NCBI RefSeq assembly: GCF_009939005.1
Contig: NZ_JAACJS010000002.1
Location: forward strand, 278,646 to 342,645
From: Sediminibacterium roseum
Lineage (GTDB): Bacteria; Bacteroidota; Bacteroidia; Chitinophagales; Chitinophagaceae
Direction: 5' to 3'
Length of the DNA stretch: 64,000 nt
Part shown: one piece after another, positions 35,955-42,161 of the stretch
Numbering within the stretch: position 1 is the stretch's first letter
Layout of the letters: the number at the start of each line of letters is the position of its first letter
Program-made: the position numbers and the translations under genes
Notes under the pieces: model-generated
Seen by the model: the letters and a program-made list of their open reading frames with translations, nothing else
What the model was told of the DNA's origin: nothing
Database searches by the model: none

Positions 35955-36671
35955 TCAGACAACCAGGTCCCCGTTTTTATATACAGGCAGAATGTTTGCG
36001 CTGTTGGGCGTTACGCAGTATTCGAGGTCGGATTCAAGTCCGTAAGAGGCGAGCCTGTGCCAGTGTGTGGTGCGGCGGATGAAGTTGAACATATCTGCAC
36101 GGTGCAGTTCGTACATATCGTTTGCCATCAGGCTGCTGTCGCAGTGAATGGTGAAATGATCCTTTACCTCACTGATCACTGCACCTGCGAACAATGCATC
36201 TTCCAGGTTGAATTTGTCTTTCCATGCCGAGCAGCCCAGGATCACATTTTTATGCTGTTGTTTAAGGTGATCGCACACCGCGCCCAGGTTTGGGAACGAA
36301 CCGGTAACCACTTCCGCGGCCCCGCAGTTAAGCGCCATATGAAGGAGCTTGGTGCCATTAGTGGTAGTGAGTACGAGTGTTTTTCCTTCAATAAAGGAAC
36401 GGGGGTATTCTGCGGGTGAGTTTCCGTACGATAATCCCGGGATCACTTTGCCATCTCTTTCACCGGCCGTAATACCGCCGGTTGTTTTTCCGAGCTCTAT
36501 GCATTTGTCAACCGAATCAACAGGTATAACCCGTGCCGCGCCATTGTACAACGCGGTGGCAATGGTAGATGTTGCGCGAAAAACATCGATGATCACAACG
36601 ATCGAATTGCTTACATCATAGATGTCCAGCAATCTTGGCGATAAAACGGTATGCAGAACAGGTTTTTCCAT
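35955..36671 (-). CDS. comB: 2-phosphosulfolactate phosphatase family protein
   Basis: 238 aa Mg-dependent phosphatase of the ComB family. VVIIDVFRATSTIATAL near 25-41, GERDGKVIPGLSYGNSP near 72-88, LVLTTTNGTKLL near 100-111 and the SFPN segment near 124 are conserved. In methanogens ComB makes sulfolactate for coenzyme M. Bacteria like this one do not make CoM, so the natural substrate is unclear. It is preceded by its own exact -7 box. Confidence 0.85.
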   Translation of the reverse strand: MEKPVLHTVLSPRLLDIYDVSNSIVVIIDVFRATSTIATALYNGAARVIPVDSVDKCIELGKTTGGITAGERDGKVIPGLSYGNSPAEYPRSFIEGKTLVLTTTNGTKLLHMALNCGAAEVVTGSFPNLGAVCDHLKQQHKNVILGCSAWKDKFNLEDALFAGAVISEVKDHFTIHCDSSLMANDMYELHRADMFNFIRRTTHWHRLASYGLESDLEYCVTPNSANILPVYKNGDLVV

Positions 36672-36678
36672 AAAGCGG

Positions 36679-36686
36679 CAAAGATA
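36679..36686 (-). promoter_or_regulatory. -7 promoter box of comB
   Basis: Minus-strand TATCTTTG, exact consensus, seven bases ahead of the ATG, so a very short leader is expected. Confidence 0.5.
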
Positions 36687-36735
36687 AGATTCGCTGCGGG
36701 CTTTTTTTGATTTTCAAAACAGCGGTTTCCAAATT

Positions 36736-36781
36736 TGACAGGTTGCGGGTAAAACCGTTTAGCTTGACCAGCAACCTGTCA
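36736..36781. terminator. Inverted repeat overlapping the ssb stop codon
   Basis: TGACAGGTTGC / GCAACCTGTCA, perfect 11-bp arms (36736-36746, 36771-36781) with a 24-base loop. The distal arm includes the ssb stop codon. No strong T-run. Confidence 0.5.
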
Positions 36782-37117
36782 GTGTTTTTTTGTCAGCACC
36801 AGCAGCTCATTTGCCTGTACCTCCGTGATCAATCGCCGGGTGCCTTGTTTATCTGTATAACTACGGTTGATCAGTTTGCCCTCCACGCCTACTTCGGTTC
36901 CTTTTTCGAGAAATTGTTCCGCAACATCGGCGAGCCTGCCCCACGCCACCACGTTGTGCCATTGTGTATCGGTCACTTTTTCGCCTTTTGCATTTTTATA
37001 GCTTTCGGTTGTAGACACGCTGAAGTTGGCCACCCGCTTGCCATCGGCAATTGTTCTGATTTCCGGCAACTGTCCCACGTTCCCGATCAGTTGTACTTTG
37101 TTTCTCATAGCGTTCAT
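36779..37117 (-). CDS. ssb: Single-stranded DNA-binding protein, short form without acidic tail
   Basis: 112 aa OB-fold protein. RNKVQLIGNVGQLPEIR, VANFSVSTTESYKN, TQWHNVVAWGRLADVAEQFLEKGTEVGVEGK (split by spacing) and the late TEVQANELLVL are standard SSB. The C-terminus ends LLVLTKKH: the acidic DDDLPF-type tail used by housekeeping SSB to recruit partners is missing. This is thus likely a secondary SSB. Start may be Met1 (37117) or Met4 (37108). Confidence 0.9.
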   Translation of the reverse strand: MNAMRNKVQLIGNVGQLPEIRTIADGKRVANFSVSTTESYKNAKGEKVTDTQWHNVVAWGRLADVAEQFLEKGTEVGVEGKLINRSYTDKQGTRRLITEVQANELLVLTKKH

Positions 37118-37314
37118 TCTGTTTGGTTATTGATGTGATGATTACTGGTGCCCAAAATTGAGCAGGGCAAGAGCAAACAACCGCTTATAAGCATTTACTT
37201 ACGTGTATAAGTGTTTAAGAAACGTTTGATAGCGGGTTGCGGAGGGTGCCTCTGGCTGGCCCAGGTCCAAGCGATTGGCACGCGGCTTGTTCTGGTTTAT
37301 ATAAACAGATTACA

Positions 37315-37608
37315 ATGGCAAGTTTTTCAGAAATAGTATCAAAAAGCGATCTCGTCCTGGTCGACTTTTTTGCCGAATGGTGCGGCCCCTGTAAAACGAT
37401 GGCGCCGATATTGAAAGAGTTGAAGAGCCGTGTGGGCGACAAGGCCACCATCTTAAAAATGGATGTTGACAAAAATCCGCACACCGCCTCGCAATACCAG
37501 GTGCAGGGTGTGCCAACCCTGATGTTGTTCAAAGGTGGGAAACTGGTATGGCGACAGTCGGGCGTTACTTCTGCCCAACAATTGCAGACAGTCATTGACC
37601 AGTATTAA
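37315..37608 (+). CDS. trxA: Thioredoxin
   Basis: 97 aa cytoplasmic thiol-disulfide oxidoreductase. The redox motif WCGPC has Cys23 and Cys26; DFFAEWCGPC, MDVDKNP and QVQGVPTLMLFKGG with the cis-Pro follow the family closely. The ATG at 37315 gives the normal length; a GTG/ATG-like extension upstream from 37237 lacks sense. Possible partner of envelope or ribonucleotide-reductase reduction; the neighbours give no hint. Confidence 0.93.
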   Translation: MASFSEIVSKSDLVLVDFFAEWCGPCKTMAPILKELKSRVGDKATILKMDVDKNPHTASQYQVQGVPTLMLFKGGKLVWRQSGVTSAQQLQTVIDQY

Positions 37609-37709
37609 AAACCGGCATATGCTCTTCCATCGTTAAATCCTAAGTATTAATACGCTTTATCCGTTTGTCCGTGCGCGGTACATTGTGTTGCAGTACACAA
37701 TTCAAACAC

Positions 37710-38081
37710 ATGACCGCCGGAAGAAAGAACTGTCTTAGTTGCGATCGTGCCATACAGGGCCGGTCGGATAAAAAATTCTGCAACGATTCTTGCCGTAACC
37801 TGCACCACAACAAGCGGAAAATGCCGGCCACTGCCTGCGTGCGCCACATCAACCGGGTTCTCCTGCGCAACAGGCGCATCCTGCAGGGCTTGTTTACTTC
37901 ATCGCGGCAAACCATCAAAACACCAAAGAAAAAACTGGAGGAGCAGCGTTTCGATTTCCGGTATTTCACGCATCAATCCAGCAACCGGAGGGGACAACGG
38001 TGTGTGTTCTGTTATGAATTCGGGTACAGGGTTTTGAAGGATGTTGTAATGGTATCACGAGCCATGCGCAGTAACGAATGA
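37710..38081 (+). CDS. DUF2116-like Zn-ribbon protein
   Basis: 123 aa. A treble-clef-like Zn motif is formed by Cys8, Cys11, Cys24 and Cys28 (CLSC ... KKFCNDSC); RSDKKFCNDSCRN and the following INRVLLRNRRIL are what I recall from a Bacteroidota DUF2116 Zn-ribbon family. Later RFDFRYFTH and FCYEFGY are also family features. The last dozen residues (VVMVSRAMRSNE) look different from the usual end. Function unknown, possibly nucleic-acid binding. It borders the comM remnant and transposase region. Confidence 0.65.
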   Translation: MTAGRKNCLSCDRAIQGRSDKKFCNDSCRNLHHNKRKMPATACVRHINRVLLRNRRILQGLFTSSRQTIKTPKKKLEEQRFDFRYFTHQSSNRRGQRCVFCYEFGYRVLKDVVMVSRAMRSNE

Positions 38082-38114
38082 CCCCCGGTTTGTCCAAAAA
38101 CTAAATTATACTAA

Positions 38115-38355
38115 GACGCCGGCAAGTAAGTCAACGCACAAATAAACAGCAAACAGCGGCTTGAAATATGCGTGATCAGTTCTATCGGAGAAACTTTGTT
38201 GAAGAAGGCGATGGAGCGATTGGATTTGCGTGCGCGATTAGGACAGGATCTTAGAAGTAAGCAGAACGCTTGCGGATATTACGGGTAGTTATGAGATCAA
38301 ACCGGAGCATTCGGTGGCGATACATTACCGGTCATTGGATCGTGAGGGCTGGTGA
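38115..38355 (+). pseudogene. comM: Decayed 3' end of comM (YifB-type Mg-chelatase-like ATPase)
   Basis: Read through several frame changes, this stretch gives the last part of ComM/YifB: VNAQINSKQ (from 38130), CVISSIGETLLKKAMERLDL (from 38169), then in a third frame [15 protein letters not shown] (from about 38239), YEIKPEH and [10 protein letters not shown] followed by TGA at 38353-38355. The order and spacing match the family C-terminus. Single-base losses near 38169 and an insertion/deletion near 38236 break the frame; no 5' part of comM is in the window. It directly abuts the transposase gene. Confidence 0.72.
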
Positions 38356-38372
38356 TTTTAAAAAAGAAACAC

Positions 38373-38960
38373 ATGTTGCATCCAGAGCATTTCTATCATA
38401 TCTATAATCACGCCAACGGCGATGAGAATTTGTTTCGGGAGGAAAGGAACTATTATTTTTTTCTCAGTAAAGTTAACATTTACCTGCTGCCGTACATGAA
38501 AATATATGCATACTGCCTGATGCCCAATCATTTCCATTTGTTGGTAAGTATCAGAAGTCAGCATGCGATCGCGGGTATGTTTGAACATTCGGTCGTATAC
38601 ACAACGTTGAATGAAACGGAGCAGTTCGAGTATCTGTATAAGAAAATAAGCAAGTCTGTTTCAAATTTATGCAGTTCCTATACGCAGGCTTTGAATAAGG
38701 TGTATGGAAGAAAGGGCAGTCTTTTTATTCCTAACTTCAGAAGTAGACTGGTTGAGGACGATTTATCTTTCTGCAGGTTGGTCTATTATATTCATTACAA
38801 TCCTGTACGGCATGGCTTTGTTTCAGGTATTGGACAATGGAAGCATACTTCATTTCATGCATTGCGTTGGGATAGTATGTCTATGTTGGAAAGCGAATAT
38901 GTTATGGGATTGTTTGGTGGGAGAAAAGGGTTCGAGGATTACCACGTATTTAACGCATAA
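38373..38960 (+). mobile_element. REP-associated tyrosine (Y1) transposase, RAYT-like
   Basis: 195 aa from the ATG at 38373. HUH-type single-strand nuclease: the metal-binding HxH is in CLMPNHFHLLV near 51-61 and the catalytic Tyr candidate is in YYIHYNPVRHGFV near 140-152. The opening YHIYNHANGDENLF (a NR-like position is changed to NH) fits IS200-like / REP-associated transposases in Bacteroidota. It is followed at 38981 by a perfect 45-bp palindrome, expected as its substrate, and by a broken second copy of its own 3' end. It appears intact. Confidence 0.85.
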
Positions 38961-38980
38961 TTGATTTAAAGCCGACGGCG

Positions 38981-39025
38981 AAGCTTAACTTTTGGAAAGT
39001 TTAAAACTTTCCAAAAGTTAAGCTT
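38981..39025. repeat. REP-like 45-bp perfect palindrome, copy 1
   Basis: 22-bp arms AAGCTTAACTTTTGGAAAGT... with a one-base centre. It lies 20 bases past the transposase stop, preceded by AAAGCCGACGG. An identical copy is at 39208-39252. Confidence 0.9.
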
Positions 39026-39188
39026 TACAATTCTGTCCCGCATGGCTTTGTTTCGGGTATTGGGCAATGGAAGTGCTTCATTACATGCATTGCGTTGGGA
39101 TAGTATGTCTATGTTGGAAAGGGAGCAGGTCGTGAGATTGTTTGGTGGAAGAAAAGGATTCGAGGATTACCACGTATTTAACGCATAA
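39024..39188 (+). pseudogene. Truncated second copy of the transposase 3' end
   Basis: Aligns with 38794-38960 (end of the intact transposase gene) at a constant offset of 230, dropping to 228 after a 2-base loss near 39070-39075 (TGGAAG..TGCTTCAT against TGGAAGCATACTTCAT). The frame is therefore broken. It keeps the same stop context (TTTAACGCATAA). No 5' part of this second copy is present. Confidence 0.85.
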
Positions 39189-39207
39189 CTCATGTAAAGC
39201 CGACGGT

Positions 39208-39252
39208 AAGCTTAACTTTTGGAAAGTTTAAAACTTTCCAAAAGTTAAGCTT
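39208..39252. repeat. REP-like 45-bp perfect palindrome, copy 2
   Basis: Identical in sequence to 38981-39025, with the same AAAGCCGACGG lead, at the end of the truncated second transposase copy. Confidence 0.9.
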
Positions 39253-39748
39253 TTTACACCCAGACAGAAAAAGAGGTTAGACGATTGCGGAGAACGTTCG
39301 TAAAAAGGTTCTGGATGGAGTACTCAGTTGGAGAATAAATTTAGACGATGCTTAGGAAAAACATTTAATCTGCTAAGACAAAATAAAGATTTACACTTTC
39401 AATTGTTTCAGACATCTACACGCTACGCTACAAGAGTTATGTAAGTTTACACCTACAGTTAAGGGTATTTTCCCCGTATTTAATCAAAAGGGGTTTTTGC
39501 CCCTGTCTCGCATTTGTCCGAAGACTTATCTTGCTCTTTCATCAAAGTATTGCCCTTACAAATGAGAATGGATTAAAGACGCTTGTGATCCCAGTTGCCG
39601 ATTCCAACGCAAAAGTGCCGCTTCTCATCTTTGCGTATCAAACGTCACCTTTCAGCGGTAACTCACGTTATAATGTTTCAATGGAGCTTAAATTCAACTG
39701 ATTTTATAGCTTGAATCTAATCTCCCTACCTAATAAAGTAATTATTTT
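39253..39748. other. AT-rich region without a recognisable gene
   Basis: About 500 bases, many stops in all frames, short hairpin GGGG/CCCC near 39490-39508. No family likeness was found. It may be decayed mobile-element or gene material and also carries the promoter region of the next gene. Confidence 0.45.
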
Positions 39749-40486
39749 ATGAAACTGCTCAATTTGCTTGTTGTAGTCCCGACATTTCTCTTTTTCTCTT
39801 GTTCAGTTCAAGGTCAGAATTTCTCGTATAGCACCAAAATTTATAGCATTGAAAACAATATAAAAACTGATATGAGAAGTCATGGGTCCTATATAAGTTT
39901 TCCCCCTTATTTGTTTGAATTTAATATCAGGGTACATCAATATGACACAGTAGACTCGAATAGTGGTCAACAAGTGTTCGGCGTTACGTTTGACACAGGC
40001 ACTGTTTACATTATCGACCCAATTCAAAAGATGTTTTTTGAATTTAATTCCTTTCAACCAGATGCAAAAATAATCTCGCGTGGGCAACTTCAAGATAAAA
40101 CACTCGGAGTTTTAATTAAGGAAAACGCTGCCATAGAAGCCAATACGAGTTTTACAAAAGATTTTCTACGAGACACCGTAGCTTATGGTAGAAAGCTATT
40201 GTATTACCGGTCGGTTGAAAAAGATGTGCATGATGCAGATTCCGTAATTACGTCCATTTTTTTCCTGAACCAATTCAATTTTATTTCCGTTCATGATATA
40301 CCAAATCGTATAATGAAGGATAGATCATATAATATGATCGGTTTTTATATTCATCACGTCCCACGAAATGAATCCGTGAGTCACGAGTTAGAGGAGTTAC
40401 GGCCGTTAAACGAGATTGAGGAAAAAATTTGTATGAACATGATCAATACGATGCTTGCTTCCAGGAAAGAGCGTTCGCGGACGTAG
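39749..40486 (+). CDS. Exported or lipoprotein of unknown function, AT-rich
   Basis: 245 aa. N-terminal hydrophobic stretch MKLLNLLVVVPTFLFFSCSV with a lipobox-like FFSC (Cys18). The rest is beta-rich with aromatic residues (PPYLFEFNIRV, VYIIDPIQKMFFEF, KLLYYRSVEKDVHD) and ends in a charged helix. No family recognised. Codon use is noticeably more AT-rich than the flanking genes, and the gene lies between the transposase region and rlpA, so transfer is likely. A terminator-like hairpin follows at 40593. Confidence 0.6.
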   Translation: MKLLNLLVVVPTFLFFSCSVQGQNFSYSTKIYSIENNIKTDMRSHGSYISFPPYLFEFNIRVHQYDTVDSNSGQQVFGVTFDTGTVYIIDPIQKMFFEFNSFQPDAKIISRGQLQDKTLGVLIKENAAIEANTSFTKDFLRDTVAYGRKLLYYRSVEKDVHDADSVITSIFFLNQFNFISVHDIPNRIMKDRSYNMIGFYIHHVPRNESVSHELEELRPLNEIEEKICMNMINTMLASRKERSRT

Positions 40487-40592
40487 TTTATTTGTCGTAA
40501 AGCAAATATTCATTCGATTTGGTTTAAGGTAAAATCTTCCAAACAAAATAGCCGCCTATTAAATCACTCTATTCCAAGCGATAAAAAAACGA

Positions 40593-40621
40593 AAACCCGC
40601 CGCCTATTGCGCGGCGGGTTT
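40593..40621. terminator. Terminator between the AT-rich gene and rlpA
   Basis: AAACCCGCCGC / GCGGCGGGTTT, perfect 11-bp stem, 7-base loop. On the minus strand it is followed by TTTTCGTTTTTT, so it best serves rlpA; it may also stop the plus-strand gene. Confidence 0.8.
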
Positions 40622-40775
40622 GTTGATAACCGGAAACAACTTGTTCCTGCCTTTTTGTAAGCGTCACCCGTTTACTATGTGCGCTTCCTGCTCGATCTTC
40701 ATCCGCTTCAAACAGATCAACGAACTTTTTATGTTAAAGCCCCTTACCAATTACTCCTTAATCATTCTTAAATAT

Positions 40776-41147
40776 TCAATACGCAATTTTCACTTTCACA
40801 ACACCCGCACCAACCATGTCTATTTTCTTAGCTGCCGCCCGCGTAAGATCGATGATGCGGCCGGGAACAAAAGGCCCGCGGTCGTTGATGCGCACCTTGA
40901 CGGTTTTTCCATTGGCCAGGTTGGTCACTTTTACCTTGGTTCCGAAAGGAAGTTTTTTATGTGCGGCCGTAAGTTTGTTTGATTGATAGATCTCTCCGTT
41001 AGCAGTTTTCTTTCCATTGTACGTTTCGGCATAATAAGAAGCCATCCCTGTTTCCGTTCCACTGCCGCCGGGTATGCTTTTGCGGTGGCACGATATTGCC
41101 AGCATCGCTAGGGCTACCCCGAAAAATGATCCTGTTTTTCTCATCAC
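40776..41147 (-). CDS. rlpA: RlpA-like double-psi beta-barrel lipoprotein
   Basis: 123 aa. Lipobox LAISC near residues 16-20 predicts outer-membrane anchoring. The double-psi barrel is clear: [37 protein letters not shown] with the conserved His, and [18 protein letters not shown] with the conserved Asp. RlpA proteins bind or cleave septal peptidoglycan lacking stem peptides. No SPOR domain is present, so it is the minimal form. Start may be Met1 or Met2. Confidence 0.88.
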   Translation of the reverse strand: MMRKTGSFFGVALAMLAISCHRKSIPGGSGTETGMASYYAETYNGKKTANGEIYQSNKLTAAHKKLPFGTKVKVTNLANGKTVKVRINDRGPFVPGRIIDLTRAAAKKIDMVGAGVVKVKIAY

Positions 41148-41184
41148 ACAAATCTATCCTGTGGCATCATCAGGCGAAAGGGAT

Positions 41185-41218
41185 TGTTATCAACAAAACG
41201 TGTGTTTTGTTGATAACA
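41185..41218. promoter_or_regulatory. 15-bp perfect dyad upstream of rlpA
   Basis: TGTTATCAACAAAAC, GTGT, GTTTTGTTGATAACA: perfect 15-bp arms with a 4-base spacer, 38 bases ahead of the rlpA start. A 12-base half-site TTTGTTGATAAC also occurs at 40619-40630 beyond the rlpA 3' end. Each half contains TTATCAACA, one base from a DnaA box. Confidence 0.55.
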
Positions 41219-41270
41219 GGGTTGTGGATCGTTGTAAATAATTGCACGATATGAGCGGCTTCGAGGCAAT

Positions 41271-41435
41271 CTATATGCACATCATCGGCGAATACAAAGA
41301 GCCCGTTACACCACTGGTCTGGTTTGTTGTGGCTGCCGGTGTTTTACGGCAGACAAGCAGCGTTGCGATGGCAAGCAACAGCAAAATCACCAGGGTGTGA
41401 ACGGGCTTTATATGTAGAGGCAAGAATATTCGCAT
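41271..41435 (-). CDS. Candidate small membrane or lipoprotein, 54 aa
   Basis: Minus-strand ATG 41433-41435 to TAG 41271-41273. After MRIFLPLHIKPV comes a hydrophobic run LVILLLLAIATLLVC and a polar tail (RKTPAATTNQTSG). The pattern of basic start, hydrophobic core and Cys fits a short lipoprotein or signal-anchored peptide. It lies ahead of the dyad and rlpA on the same strand. A 49-codon frame on the plus strand (41251-41400) overlaps it; I favour the minus frame for its signal-like profile. Confidence 0.35.
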   Translation of the reverse strand: MRIFLPLHIKPVHTLVILLLLAIATLLVCRKTPAATTNQTSGVTGSLYSPMMCI

Positions 41436-41540
41436 TTGTAGTAAGAGAAGCGGGAAAGAAAAAGGTTGGAAGCCCTATAAAAAAATACTGGAAAGAAGTT
41501 GAATTTGCGGGAAAAAACACTGACTTCATTCTATATATTC

Positions 41541-41548
41541 TAATTTTA
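41541..41548 (+). promoter_or_regulatory. -7-like box four bases ahead of an ATG
   Basis: TAATTTTA, one base from TAnnTTTG, four bases before the ATG at 41553; the same spacing as at 960-972. Confidence 0.35.
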
Positions 41549-41552
41549 CGAT

Positions 41553-41837
41553 ATGGATCAGGACCTTTTGAAACTCGAAGAACTTTCGCCTTCACAGCTT
41601 TCGGAATACATCCAGAAGCTGATCGATACCGATTTCGACGCGCTGATCCGTTTGCTTTACCGCATGGATGTAAATGAGCAACGCCTCCGTGCAGAACTTC
41701 AATCCGAACCCACCCGGCCGCCAAGCGACGTCATCACCATCCTCCTCATTGAACGCATGGCCGCACGCGACAAAGCACGCAGCGCATCCAAAGAACAACA
41801 AAGAAATCATGATATACCGGAAGATGAAAGATGGTAA
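41553..41837 (+). CDS. Small conserved-looking protein of 94 aa, unknown
   Basis: Mostly helical: ELSPSQLSEYIQKLIDTDFDALIRLLYRMDVNEQRLRAEL (split by spacing) then DVITILLIERMAARDKAR and a charged tail ending DERW. I recall similar short proteins in Chitinophagaceae, where the segment DF..L..LLYR.DV.E is kept. No signal peptide. Single gene with a close -7-like box. Function unknown. Confidence 0.65.
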   Translation: MDQDLLKLEELSPSQLSEYIQKLIDTDFDALIRLLYRMDVNEQRLRAELQSEPTRPPSDVITILLIERMAARDKARSASKEQQRNHDIPEDERW

Positions 41838-42161
41838 AAACCCGGGAACCCGGAAAATGCAACGCCAGTAGTAGCACACATCACAAGATCAGACGTGCAT
41901 CATCATAAAACATCCCAGATCAGGAAAAGTTCGCAAGTAACGCATTTTGTTTGATGTAATTGTTAAGAAGAGCCCCCGATCTTTATAAATTGTTTTTCCT
42001 GCGCAGATTTCCTTCAATTCTCTTCGCAAAGCCATTTGCTTTCCTTTACTTTTGCAAATTGCCCCGGGCGGTTTGGTGCCCGAAGTTTGATACACGTGGC
42101 GTAACAGCCAGTCTTGTTTCAAACTCCAGGCTCCGGGCTCTCAATTCAACCCTGAACGCAC
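41838..42161. other. Intergenic region ahead of the SNF2 helicase gene
   Basis: No gene seen. It contains an exact TACTTTTG -7 box at 42047-42054, which would give the helicase mRNA a leader of about 100 bases. Confidence 0.5.

Noticed and set aside
38981..39252. CRISPR or integron attC reading of the repeated palindromes
   Set aside because: Only two copies, spacer is a decayed transposase end, and no cas or integrase gene is present. A REP-like element explains it better.
41185..41218. Replication origin from DnaA-like boxes
   Set aside because: Only two imperfect boxes as a dyad, no dnaA/dnaN or AT-rich unwinding region nearby.
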